Source: Vibrio palustris
Lineage (GTDB): Bacteria; Pseudomonadota; Gammaproteobacteria; Enterobacterales; Vibrionaceae
Assembly (NCBI RefSeq): GCF_024346995.1
Contig: NZ_AP024887.1
Coordinates: 1,488,001 to 1,552,000 of the forward strand
DNA: 64,000 nucleotides
Reading direction: 5' to 3'
Shown here piece after piece: positions 38,422 through 47,107 of the stretch (position 1 is the first letter of the stretch; each line of letters begins with the position of its first letter). The notes under the pieces were generated by a model. That model ran no database searches and was not told where the DNA came from. It saw only the letters and a program-made list of their open reading frames with translations. Made by a program: the position numbers and the translations under genes.

Positions 38422-38449
38422 AAAAAAAAGCGGAGCCTTCAGGCTCCGC
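38422..38449 (-). terminator. Terminator of the DUF945 gene
   Basis: GCGGAGCC and GGCTCCGC pair around a 4-nt loop, and the minus strand continues with eight T. It lies in the 55 bp between two minus-strand genes. Confidence 0.9.
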
Positions 38450-38459
38450 ATCGTCATTA

Positions 38460-39785
38460 TTAATGAGCGTACTGTAATAAACCCATGCCCATCATCATTA
38501 ATGCTTGCAGCGGAATTTTGTGTCCTTCATCAAACACTAAATTACCTTTTTCAATCTTGGCTTTCATGGTGTAGCCGTCTTGACCTTGTTTGGCAATTTC
38601 CGAGACCACCAGCTCATCAGCCGTACGTTGCAACATAGGATATTGCTTGGCCAACGACTCTGATAAAGTCACCCCTAAATTACCTTGAAGTAGCTGCATG
38701 ACTTGCGCAGGGTTACGCGTCACATGCTCAGTGCCTTCTGGCATAGAGAGTTTCAACTGTGACGTGAAATCACCATCATCGATTTTGCCATCAAGTTGAG
38801 TCAACTCTATAGAAAAGCCTTTAGCAAACATAGTATCAATGAAAGGCAGAGCTCGACCAACATCTCGCCCTGTAATTTTAGAGCGACCGTTGAACATATC
38901 CGATAACTGAATAAACGAAGCTCGATCAATGTTGTTTAGTGCGACACCTAACGTTAAGTCATGAGCATCAAAATCATCTGAGCTAAACTCATCAATAGTG
39001 ACTTTGTGTTGACTGGTAAATCGCGTTTCTTTTTTATCTAAACGAGAATTGAAATTATACGTTAGCCCTTTCACCGTCGCGGTAATCGGTTCTGCTTTTT
39101 CCATTGATTGTGAATTTGCACCTGGCTTCGGAGGAGCCATAGAAGTCCCTACCGCATTCATACTGCCTATTGTCAACGTTTGATCGCCTAACCATAAGCT
39201 CCCTGCACGTTTACCAGAACCTTCCACAGCAATATCATGGACCGTTATTTTTGCATCATTCGCAAAATCAATCGCAACCGAGGGTAACGTCGACTTGAAG
39301 TTCACTTCACCTAGTTTGGTAATCATCCCTGTGACGTTACCTGCGGAGGTCGACACTGAATACGCATCTTTACCCTTATGCTGATAATTCCATTTCTCAA
39401 TATTAAGCTTGAAATTAGTATTGCCATTAAGCTGTGTTTGGGTTTCAAGCATGAAAGGAAAATCTGGATAATCCGGCAATGTTGTCGTTGATGACAGGCT
39501 CAGTAAATCATGGTCTATTTTACTATGTACTAAAAACGTGGTCGGAAGACCATCTGCTTTAAACTGATGAGCAAGCTTACTATCGGTTACCGTGATACGT
39601 GAGGTCATATCAGAAGACAAGTAGCCACGATCATATTTGACAAGAGAGACATTCACGTCCGGTGAATGCATTTTCTGGACGCCATCTTTAATGATCGTCT
39701 GACCAATTTGACCTACTGCAAGTGGCCAACATGCTGCAATTACAATTGCACCACCAATAGCCCCAACCTTCTTTACGTTGTTCAT
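38460..39785 (-). CDS. YdgA family (DUF945) protein
   Basis: From ATG 39785 (MNNVKKVGAIGGAIVIAACW) the product has 441 residues, shorter than E. coli YdgA (about 500). An N-terminal signal-anchor (about 4-27) precedes a long beta-rich extracytoplasmic region typical of DUF945, with repeated strand patterns such as VSLVKYDRGYLSSDMTSRITV and ATVKGLTYNFNSRLDKK. Family knowledge: the function is unclear; the repeats recall AsmA-like or lipid-handling envelope proteins. A ribosome site AGGAA is present but about 11 bases from the ATG. Confidence 0.82.
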   Translation of the reverse strand: MNNVKKVGAIGGAIVIAACWPLAVGQIGQTIIKDGVQKMHSPDVNVSLVKYDRGYLSSDMTSRITVTDSKLAHQFKADGLPTTFLVHSKIDHDLLSLSSTTTLPDYPDFPFMLETQTQLNGNTNFKLNIEKWNYQHKGKDAYSVSTSAGNVTGMITKLGEVNFKSTLPSVAIDFANDAKITVHDIAVEGSGKRAGSLWLGDQTLTIGSMNAVGTSMAPPKPGANSQSMEKAEPITATVKGLTYNFNSRLDKKETRFTSQHKVTIDEFSSDDFDAHDLTLGVALNNIDRASFIQLSDMFNGRSKITGRDVGRALPFIDTMFAKGFSIELTQLDGKIDDGDFTSQLKLSMPEGTEHVTRNPAQVMQLLQGNLGVTLSESLAKQYPMLQRTADELVVSEIAKQGQDGYTMKAKIEKGNLVFDEGHKIPLQALMMMGMGLLQYAH

Positions 39786-40166
39786 AAAAATTATATTCCT
39801 GTCGATGTAGTCGGCATAAGTTTCTCTTAATATCTTCACAGTTTAGCGGATTAACCACCAGAGAATTTTAAAAAAAAGCGAATTTTTGAGGTTTTTTTGT
39901 TAAAATTCTCTATTAGTTACCTTTTTTCGGTTTTTATCCAGCATCATACTTGCCTACCCACGGCATTGTTGGCTACTTTGAACTCAGATTGTGAAACTAA
40001 AAAGTAAGAATGCTTCATTATGGCATCGTATTTGCTTTATTTATGCCATCACTTGATGGCGACAATTTTTTGATACTGGGTGCCAACACCGATAGTCGGC
40101 TATTGGTCAGTATGTTCCTTCACTTTCCAATGGAAAATTGAATTACTATATAGGTTTATCGAAACT
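39786..40166 (+). promoter_or_regulatory. Non-coding gap with divergent promoters
   Basis: These 381 bp separate the DUF945 gene from the outer-membrane-like gene. No convincing coding frame is seen. A short palindrome TTTCCAATGGAAA (40124-40136) lies 31 bp before the ATG at 40167 and could be a regulator site; I cannot name one. Confidence 0.3.
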
Positions 40167-40715
40167 ATGCGTAAAGTTTTAATTGCGGCAACATTGCTGC
40201 TTGCATCAGGTCAAACTCTGGCCGCTACCGATCTTGACGGCTCATCTTCTATGAGTAATTTTAATTACGATTACATCGATGCACGAATCGGCGTTAGCCC
40301 AGTGACTTACGGCGCGGAATTTAGTCATTCGATCCACCCAAATGCACACTTTTTAGCTCGTGTTGATTCTGAGTTTGACGGTGATTTTGACAGTGCCACT
40401 GGTCTTGGTTTTCATGCACCAATTAACAACTGGGCGGATTTGACAGGCGCTATGCTATGGCGCGTCATTGACAAGAAACACCAAAACAGTCCGGATTCTG
40501 GTATGGAATTAAACATTGGCATACGCCAATGGTTGGGACCACAGTTAGAAGTCGGTGGTAACGCTGGTTATGTTTCGATTGATAGTAATGATGATTGGAC
40601 GGGTAGCGTCTACGCGCGTTTCCATTCTACAGAATTATTCTCACTCGGTGTGGCAGCTCGTTTCAATGATGCATATGACGATCAATTAATGTTTACCGCA
40701 CGTTTCAAATATTAA
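40167..40715 (+). CDS. Small outer-membrane beta-barrel-like protein
   Basis: From ATG 40167 the 182 residues start with a clear signal peptide (MRKVLIAATLLLASGQTLA, cleavage after ALA-like site at about 20). The mature part is about 160 residues with alternating strands (DARIGVSPVTYGAEFSH, MELNIGIRQWLGPQLEVGGNAGYV, SLGVAARFNDAYDDQLMFTARFKY). The C-terminal aromatic residue after alternating hydrophobic positions fits a BAM-recognised barrel. It resembles small vibrio outer-membrane proteins, but no specific family can be named. An in-frame Met at 40080 adds 29 residues that would hide the signal peptide. Confidence 0.75.
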   Translation: MRKVLIAATLLLASGQTLAATDLDGSSSMSNFNYDYIDARIGVSPVTYGAEFSHSIHPNAHFLARVDSEFDGDFDSATGLGFHAPINNWADLTGAMLWRVIDKKHQNSPDSGMELNIGIRQWLGPQLEVGGNAGYVSIDSNDDWTGSVYARFHSTELFSLGVAARFNDAYDDQLMFTARFKY

Positions 40716-40744
40716 TCGCGACACATTATCGTTAGTGATTTTTT

Positions 40745-40776
40745 AAAGCGTTGATCCCTCAGGCTCAACGCTTTTT
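40745..40776. terminator. Terminator between the barrel gene and tfoX
   Basis: AAAGCGTTGA and TCAACGCTTT pair around a 9-nt loop, with T residues after. It can serve both convergent genes. Confidence 0.85.
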
Positions 40777-40780
40777 GCAT

Positions 40781-41380
40781 TTATGAATACACCGTCAATT
40801 CATATTCATTGAGCAACGCCTGCTTCCGCGTTTCTTCTAGTAACTCCCAATATACTCCTTCTTGAGCAGCTGCTAATTTCCACAATAAGCGTATATCGGT
40901 TTTATGCCCATATCGTTCTGTAATTTTAGTGAACGCGACTACCGCGCCGACATCAAAGAATGTCGCAACATCATCAATACCCACTTTTTTGAGCATACGT
41001 TCCGTTGTTAGCTGCAAATTCGGTAGATCTCTTAATCGCTGATTATAAAGGCTCCGACGTTGTTGATCCTCGAACAATACCTCACACATTGTGCCACCGA
41101 TCACTTCTGTCGCCAGTTCACGATGCCTATATAGCATTTCAGTGATATCGTAATAATTAACGGTGGCAACCGTCGTTTTTTTGACATGCTGATATCTTTG
41201 ACAGCCATAAGTGATAAGTTGCGATTCAAATTTCTGTGTGCCACGTAGGTAGATGCGCTCTTGATTGATCAACGCGTACATTATGTCATAGTGAAAAAAG
41301 CCAACTCCGCCAAACATAGAGCGCGTACTTAATGCCCCATGTTGTTCTATAATTGTATAAAAAGCTTGTATAGAGATCAT
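40781..41380 (-). CDS. tfoX: TfoX/Sxy-family competence regulator
   Basis: The 199-residue protein from ATG 41380, with GGAGGG seven bases upstream, has the TfoX N-terminal domain (about 5-95, STRSMFGGVGFF, MYALINQERIYLR) and the C-terminal domain (about 110-190, RLRDLPNLQLTTERMLKKVGIDDV, LLWKLAAAQEG). Family knowledge: in vibrios TfoX (chitin-induced) and its paralogue TfoY act with CRP to switch on natural competence, type VI secretion or motility. The location near serC and DUF945 matches the tfoX locus rather than tfoY, from memory of V. cholerae order. Upstream in-frame sequence to 41530 is not conserved-looking. Confidence 0.85.
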   Translation of the reverse strand: MISIQAFYTIIEQHGALSTRSMFGGVGFFHYDIMYALINQERIYLRGTQKFESQLITYGCQRYQHVKKTTVATVNYYDITEMLYRHRELATEVIGGTMCEVLFEDQQRRSLYNQRLRDLPNLQLTTERMLKKVGIDDVATFFDVGAVVAFTKITERYGHKTDIRLLWKLAAAQEGVYWELLEETRKQALLNEYELTVYS

Positions 41381-41694
41381 TGAATTCCCTCCGTTATGTA
41401 TCACAGTATGATCTATTTCAATGAGCACGATTCGTCTGATGACAGCAAGAACACCCCACCAACGTGAAATTAAAGTATTAGCTCCATTTATAAAAATGTC
41501 ACTAAATGTTATGTGTTCTCTCGAGTACATCTCCCAAGTACTGGTGACGCGTTGGCTTTATTACTAACAAAAATGTTAGATATATCGAATTGCTATTAAA
41601 TTAAGACGAAATTTAGGTTGAAAATTAGATTAACTTGTACTTAATAGTCTGACCTAGGTAAAATACCGATTGGTTTCTTTCAGTTAGCACAATT
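41381..41694. promoter_or_regulatory. Divergent control region of tfoX and the HDOD gene
   Basis: About 314 bp with no convincing gene, presumably holding both promoters. I could not find a clear CRP site or a named operator here. Post-transcriptional control of tfoX by a small RNA is known in V. cholerae but cannot be seen from this sequence. Confidence 0.35.
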
Positions 41695-42615
41695 ATGAAT
41701 CACTTATCTTTTTATTGGCTGCCCGACAATCGTCAGGCTTTAATTAGTAGCTTAGAAAGTGAATTTGCTGATTTGGTCGAACAATCGATCAATAGTGGCA
41801 AAATATCACTCCCTCCCATACCAACCGTTGTACTTCGTGTGCAACAGCTCTGTATGAAAGAATCAAGCACAGTCTCTGACGTTGCCGATTGTTTAGCGGA
41901 CGACCCTAGTCTTGCTGCGATCGTTATTCGCATTGCAAATACGGTTGTGTTTAATCGCCGTAACATTACTTGTAATGACTTACTGACGGCAGTCTCTCGT
42001 CTAGGCATGATACGTGTACGTGATATCGTCACCGCACAGTCGATCGACCAGCTAAAACATTCAAGTAACTTGAGCCCACAATGTAATAAAATTCTAGCCA
42101 ACAGCGCCCACACAGCTAAAGAGCTAGGGGCGACGATGCTGCTCGTCGCCGAAACGTTTAAGGCATTATTTCCTAAAAAATATGCACATCTCGAAGATGA
42201 AAAAGCGTTACTTGTTGGTTTATTAGCAGACATTGGGTTGTTTTGTTTGGTCAATGAATACCACTTATATTTAGAGCGGGGTAACTATTTGGATGAAGAG
42301 ATTGCCTTGCAAATATTTCGCTCGAGCTGTTCAAAAACCAGCCAATCCGTACTTGGGGGCTGGGGATTTGATTTGGACTTTCAAGAAGTCGCCAGTAACG
42401 AAGAATTACAAACTCACCAACACGAAGTGAATTATTTAGATATCGCACGTATTGCAAGCCACTTATTAATGTTTCGTAAAAGTGATAATGCCATTACAGA
42501 GCACGATGTTGAGATCAATGCTGACGGTGCAGATGTTCTATTTGAATTGAGTAACCTCTCTGACTACCAATTCAATGAGAGCCTTCGCTCTGCTATCTCA
42601 CGCAGCGGGTTTTAA
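41695..42615 (+). CDS. HDOD-domain signalling protein
   Basis: The 306-residue protein carries an HDOD domain at about 30-240: KISLPPIPTVVLRVQQLC, ADDPSLAAIVIRIANT, LTAVSRLGMIRVRDIV and LLVGLLADIGLFCLV. HDOD is related to HD phosphohydrolases, but the HD metal ligands are not kept, so it is probably non-enzymatic. Family knowledge: HDOD proteins act in signalling, motility and c-di-GMP-linked circuits. No receiver or GGDEF domain is attached. It is followed 29 bp later by lysO, so they may be co-transcribed. Confidence 0.85.
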   Translation: MNHLSFYWLPDNRQALISSLESEFADLVEQSINSGKISLPPIPTVVLRVQQLCMKESSTVSDVADCLADDPSLAAIVIRIANTVVFNRRNITCNDLLTAVSRLGMIRVRDIVTAQSIDQLKHSSNLSPQCNKILANSAHTAKELGATMLLVAETFKALFPKKYAHLEDEKALLVGLLADIGLFCLVNEYHLYLERGNYLDEEIALQIFRSSCSKTSQSVLGGWGFDLDFQEVASNEELQTHQHEVNYLDIARIASHLLMFRKSDNAITEHDVEINADGADVLFELSNLSDYQFNESLRSAISRSGF

Positions 42616-42644
42616 CCAACAAGTTCAAAAGAATCAGGACAACT

Positions 42645-43553
42645 ATGTTTTCAGGGATGTTACTTATTTTCTCCCCACTTATTGTGGGCTATTTTTTCTC
42701 AGTAAAGAACAATACTTGGCTTAACCTTATCAATCGTGCCACCTCTTATCTTATCTATGTGATTTTATTTTTGATGGGATTAAGTATTGCGGCATTAGAT
42801 AACCTAGATAGCAATATTTTCGTGATTGGAAAATACTCGGCTGTATTTATTGCTTTTATGGCTTTATGCAATTTTGCCGTCCTCCCTATTATCGACAAAT
42901 TACTCCCTTTTGAAGCCTCTTCCAATCAAAAGCGCCTCCCGCTTTACCACATGGCGCTCGACTCATGTAAATTATTGGTCGTTGTCGGTAGCGGTATCAT
43001 CATTGGGATATTACAGCCGTACTCGTTGACTTGGGTTACGCAAAGTAGTGAATGGATTTTATTACTTCTACTGTTTTTTATTGGCATTCAACTGCGCAAT
43101 AGCGGCTTGACTTTAAAACAAATCGTACTCAATAAGCGCGGTACGATTATTGCCGCTGTTGTAGTAGTCAGTTGTTGGATTGGCGGCATACTGGCCGCTT
43201 TGACGCTGAACGTACCGATTCTACAAGGCCTAGCAATGTCTTCTGGCTTTGGCTGGTATTCTTTATCCGGTATTTTAATGGGAGATGCCTACGGACCGAT
43301 TTGGGGCGGCAGTTCTTTTATCATTGAACTTACTCGGGAATTGATTGCGTTGGTATTAATTCCTATGCTGATTCATCGCCGTCCTTGCACCACAATTGGC
43401 TATGCTGGCGCCACTGCCATGGATTTCACCTTGCCGGTGATTCAAAATATAGGTGGCGTGCGCTGTGTTCCAATTGCGATTGTCAGTGGCTTTATTCTGA
43501 GTTTATTCGTCCCTATTTTTATGTTGCTATTTGTGTCGCTATCGACTCTCTAA
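42645..43553 (+). CDS. lysO: Lysine exporter LysO family
   Basis: The 302-residue protein is highly hydrophobic, with about eight membrane segments, and has the LysO (YbjE) pattern: LFLMGLSIAALDNL, GSGIIIGIL, LLLFFIGIQLRNSG, ALAMSSGFGWYSLSGILM-like SSGFGWYSLSGIL and GGATAMDFTLPV-like GATAMDFTLPVIQ. Family knowledge: LysO exports lysine and thialysine. It lies 29 bp after the HDOD gene and 107 bp before panP. Assigned by family pattern; substrate is inferred. Confidence 0.88.
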   Translation: MFSGMLLIFSPLIVGYFFSVKNNTWLNLINRATSYLIYVILFLMGLSIAALDNLDSNIFVIGKYSAVFIAFMALCNFAVLPIIDKLLPFEASSNQKRLPLYHMALDSCKLLVVVGSGIIIGILQPYSLTWVTQSSEWILLLLLFFIGIQLRNSGLTLKQIVLNKRGTIIAAVVVVSCWIGGILAALTLNVPILQGLAMSSGFGWYSLSGILMGDAYGPIWGGSSFIIELTRELIALVLIPMLIHRRPCTTIGYAGATAMDFTLPVIQNIGGVRCVPIAIVSGFILSLFVPIFMLLFVSLSTL

Positions 43554-43660
43554 CCGTCATCCTGAGCAATCATTGAATCTATTAGCTTGATAAAAGCCCA
43601 CGCGAGTGATAAATAATTCTATTATTGCTCGCTATTTTCTCGCACTGTTAGGGTTAACGT

Positions 43661-45313
43661 ATGACCACTGAAAAAAGTAAAAAGGCCACTGTCAGTTTCG
43701 ATAGCTTATTGCGTATCTTCACTGTACCGGAAGGCCCTGATTCTACGTTAACGCAGATTGAACACGCACTCTCTCATAATGTGAATGAGTTTTTAAATGA
43801 TCATATTGTAACGGAAGACGTTCCGTTAACGGATATTGAAAACGATTTTGCCCATGCGCGCATCCCTGACGAACCAGAGTTTGTATCTACGCATACTGAT
43901 CACTTGCTTAACAAAGTAGTCGCCCATTCAGTGCATACCGCATCTCCACATTTTATTGGCCACATGACGTCGGCGCTTCCATATTTTTTACTGCCGCTCA
44001 CAAAAGTGATGACGGCTCTTAACCAAAATTTAGTAAAAATTGAAACGTCTAAAGCCTTTACGCCATTAGAACGACAGGTTCTGGGCATGCTGCACCACTT
44101 GGTTTATCAACAGTGCGATGCATTTTATACGCCATTACTGCATAGCGCCGAACATTCGCTGGGCGCATTTTGTTCTGGCGGCACGATTGCAAATATTACC
44201 GCGTTATGGGTCGCAAGAAATCAAGCGCTACCCGCAAGTCGTGATTTCCCCGGAATCGCTATAGCGGGGGCTCATGCGGCACTACGCTATTATGGTTACG
44301 ACGATTTAGCGATCATCGTCTCTGAGCGTGGTCATTATTCGTTAAAAAAAGCCGCGGATATTCTGGGCATCGGACAAAATAACGTCATTACTATTACCAC
44401 AGATGACAATAACCGTATCGATATTGCTGAGTTCGAGCATACACTGACCAAACTTAAGCAACGTAACGTATGTGTATTTGCCGCCATCGGCATCGCAGGG
44501 ACGACTGAAACTGGTAGTGTGGATCCACTACCAGAAATGGCTCATATTTGCCGACGCGAAAATATTCACTTCCATGTCGATGCCGCTTGGGGCGGCGCGA
44601 CATTATTCTCTAACACGCATCGTCACTTATTACATGGAATAGAGCAAGCCGACTCTGTTACCATCGACGCCCACAAACAAATGTACATTCCAATGGGCGC
44701 CGGTGTGGTGCTGTTTAAAGACCCCTGCGCGATGCACGCCATCGAGCATCACGCACAATACATACTGCGAGCCGGGTCAAAAGATTTAGGCAGTCACACT
44801 TTAGAAGGATCGCGGTCTGGCATCGCCATGCTGGTATACTCGAGTTTGCATATATTAGGGCGAGCTGGGTATGAATTACTGATTGATCAAAGTATTAATA
44901 AAGCGAAATTTTTTGCAGACCTCATCGAGCAGCAACAAGATTTTGAACTGATATCCGCGCCCGAGTTATGTTTATTAACTTATCGCTACCGACCACATCA
45001 AGTCAAAGATGCGTTGACGCAAGCAACCGCCCTTCAACAAGCGGCGCTCAATGATACGCTTAATGAACTGACCATTTTTATTCAAAAGCGCCAACGAGAA
45101 AACGGCCGTTCATTTGTGTCTCGTACCCAGTTAACTCCGCACAATTGGTCGAGGTATCCCATTATTGTGTTGCGCGTCGTATTGGCTAACCCTCTGACAA
45201 CAGAAGCCATATTAGAATCCGTGTTAGAAGAGCAGCGTGCGATCGCCACACAAGCAACATTATTAATGCAACGTATTAAAACAATGTGCCAAAGCATTCT
45301 CGTGCAAAAATAA
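43661..45313 (+). CDS. panP: PLP-dependent aspartate 1-decarboxylase PanP
   Basis: PanP makes beta-alanine from aspartate for pantothenate and coenzyme A, in bacteria lacking the pyruvoyl enzyme PanD. The 550 residues are a group II decarboxylase: SPHFIGHMTSALPY, FCSGGTIANITALWVAR, HVDAAWGGATLF and the PLP lysine in SVTIDAHKQMYIPMG. The long N-terminal region and the size fit vibrio PanP, formerly annotated as glutamate decarboxylase. Glutamate decarboxylase activity is the main alternative. Confidence 0.88.
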   Translation: MTTEKSKKATVSFDSLLRIFTVPEGPDSTLTQIEHALSHNVNEFLNDHIVTEDVPLTDIENDFAHARIPDEPEFVSTHTDHLLNKVVAHSVHTASPHFIGHMTSALPYFLLPLTKVMTALNQNLVKIETSKAFTPLERQVLGMLHHLVYQQCDAFYTPLLHSAEHSLGAFCSGGTIANITALWVARNQALPASRDFPGIAIAGAHAALRYYGYDDLAIIVSERGHYSLKKAADILGIGQNNVITITTDDNNRIDIAEFEHTLTKLKQRNVCVFAAIGIAGTTETGSVDPLPEMAHICRRENIHFHVDAAWGGATLFSNTHRHLLHGIEQADSVTIDAHKQMYIPMGAGVVLFKDPCAMHAIEHHAQYILRAGSKDLGSHTLEGSRSGIAMLVYSSLHILGRAGYELLIDQSINKAKFFADLIEQQQDFELISAPELCLLTYRYRPHQVKDALTQATALQQAALNDTLNELTIFIQKRQRENGRSFVSRTQLTPHNWSRYPIIVLRVVLANPLTTEAILESVLEEQRAIATQATLLMQRIKTMCQSILVQK

Positions 45314-45605
45314 CTCGCTCACTTATAAAATAACCACAGATCGCTTGTTTAGTCTTTTTTCAGTGTCAATTGACGATAAAAACCTGTATATAATGACTCG
45401 TTAACTCAGTTCGCTGTTACTTTAATGAAATGTAGTTTGAGGCCTGTCATAGAATCACGGATTGATAGCACGTTTCATTTATGAAATCCTTCCCTAAGGG
45501 TTTATACTCGATCCACTCCTGTTGGACCTTGGTGTCTTAAGCAAATGCGCCTTTTTAGAGCTAGGATCATACCGACGATTACTTATTTATGCCTGCGTGA
45601 ATACT

Positions 45606-46469
45606 ATGAATACAATAGAAAAAATCCAAAAAAACCTAGAAAACTTCAGCAAATCAGAGCGTAAAGTTGCCGAAGTAATCATGGCTTCTCCGCAGGAGGC
45701 TATTCATTCTAGCATCGCGACATTGGCGAAAATGGCCGATGTTAGCGAACCCACCGTCAACCGCTTTTGCCGTCGCTTAGACACCAAAGGCTTTCCCGAT
45801 TTTAAATTGCATCTTGCACAAAGCTTGGCCAACGGCACGCCTTATGTAAACCGTAATGTCGAAGAAGATGACGGCCCAGATGCGTATACACATAAAATTT
45901 TCGAATCGACCATGGCCTGTCTTGATGTCGCCAAAAACAGTCTTGATCCAAGTCAGATCAATCGTGCAGTCGATTTGTTAACTCAAGCGAAACGCGTGTC
46001 GTTTTTTGGCCTTGGCGCCTCGTCTGCCGTAGCACGTGATGCGCAAAACAAGTTTATCCGCTTTAATATCCCGATCACCTGCTTTGAAGATGTCGTGATG
46101 CAGCGTATGAGCTGTATTAATTGTACTGACAACGATGTGGTCGTCCTGATATCCCATACTGGCCGTACTAAAAGTCAGGTGGAAATCGCCCAGCTTGCAA
46201 TTGAAAATGGGGCAACGGTTATTGCCATCACCGCCAAAGATTCCCCGTTAGATCAAGTTAGCTCGCTATCGATTTGCCTAGATGTTCCTGAAGACACCGA
46301 CGTCTACATGCCGATGGCCAGCCGCGTCGTCCAAATGACCGTCATTGATGTGTTGGCGACTGGTTTTACACTAAGACGAGGCTCTGGCTTTCGCGACAAT
46401 CTTAAGCGTGTGAAAGAATCATTAAAAGATTCACGTTACGATAAATTCTCACAATTCACCAACAACTGA
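45606..46469 (+). CDS. hexR: HexR, RpiR-family regulator of central carbon metabolism
   Basis: The 287-residue protein from ATG 45606 (MNTIEKIQKNLENFSKSERK) has an N-terminal RpiR helix-turn-helix (about 1-75, ATLAKMADVSEPTVNRFCRRL) and a SIS sugar-phosphate-binding domain (about 110-255, VSFFGLGASSAVARDAQNKF, VVVLISHTGRTKSQVEIA). Family knowledge: HexR senses 2-keto-3-deoxy-6-phosphogluconate and controls glucose-catabolism genes. A TATAAT at 45389-45394 is a possible -10 element for its transcript. I did not find a clear HexR site nearby. Confidence 0.9.
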   Translation: MNTIEKIQKNLENFSKSERKVAEVIMASPQEAIHSSIATLAKMADVSEPTVNRFCRRLDTKGFPDFKLHLAQSLANGTPYVNRNVEEDDGPDAYTHKIFESTMACLDVAKNSLDPSQINRAVDLLTQAKRVSFFGLGASSAVARDAQNKFIRFNIPITCFEDVVMQRMSCINCTDNDVVVLISHTGRTKSQVEIAQLAIENGATVIAITAKDSPLDQVSSLSICLDVPEDTDVYMPMASRVVQMTVIDVLATGFTLRRGSGFRDNLKRVKESLKDSRYDKFSQFTNN

Positions 46470-46684
46470 TCAGCGTATAGCTCGACTTACCTCAAAACTA
46501 ACGATCGAGTCAACTAGGCGCTAAACAGTGCCTAGTTGAATGATTAGCGCTTTATGCACTACTCTTTTTAATATGTTCGTTTTATAACCAATAGCTTTTA
46601 CCTATTGAACTGAATGGTAAATGCACCTTTATTTTCTATATCGAATAAGGCATATTGGCAACTAAAGCAATTAAGGAGAGAGTT

Positions 46685-46948
46685 ATGTTTGTTGTTATTT
46701 TTGGTCGCCCTGCTTGTCCTTTCTGTGTTCGTGCAAAAGAGCACGCAGAAACATTAAAAGAGAAGCGTGAAGACTTTAACTACCGCTATGTTGATATTCA
46801 AGCGGAAGGTATCTCTAAAGAAGATTTGTCTAAAAGTGTAGGCAAACCTGTTGAAACGGTTCCTCAAATCTTTATTGACCAAGAACCTATTGGCGGTTTT
46901 ACCGAATTTGAAGCTTACGCAAAAGAAAATCTAGGTCTATTCGACTAA
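46685..46948 (+). CDS. grxA: Glutaredoxin 1
   Basis: GrxA is a small glutathione-dependent disulfide reductase, feeding ribonucleotide reductase. ATG 46685 has AAGGAGAG upstream and gives 87 residues. The CPFC redox pair lies at about 11-14 (GRPACPFCVRAK), the TVPQIFID cis-proline loop and the GGFTEFEAY glutathione-binding motif follow. The upstream Met at 46655 is an artefact of the open frame. It ends at a terminator. Confidence 0.94.
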   Translation: MFVVIFGRPACPFCVRAKEHAETLKEKREDFNYRYVDIQAEGISKEDLSKSVGKPVETVPQIFIDQEPIGGFTEFEAYAKENLGLFD

Positions 46949-46964
46949 GACTGATTTTTTAAAG

Positions 46965-46994
46965 AAGCCCGCATCGAATTGCGGGCTTTTTTAT
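46965..46994 (+). terminator. Terminator of grxA
   Basis: AAGCCCGC and GCGGGCTT form an 8-bp stem around an 8-nt loop, followed by TTTTATTTT. Confidence 0.9.
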
Positions 46995-47107
46995 TTTAAA
47001 AATTCTTGATGAAAGATGATATTTCCCCCTTATATTTTCTACATAGTCATATACAATGTGCATACATCATCTCTTCTTCAGCCATTTATGCTATTTGAGC
47101 GGTTCCT

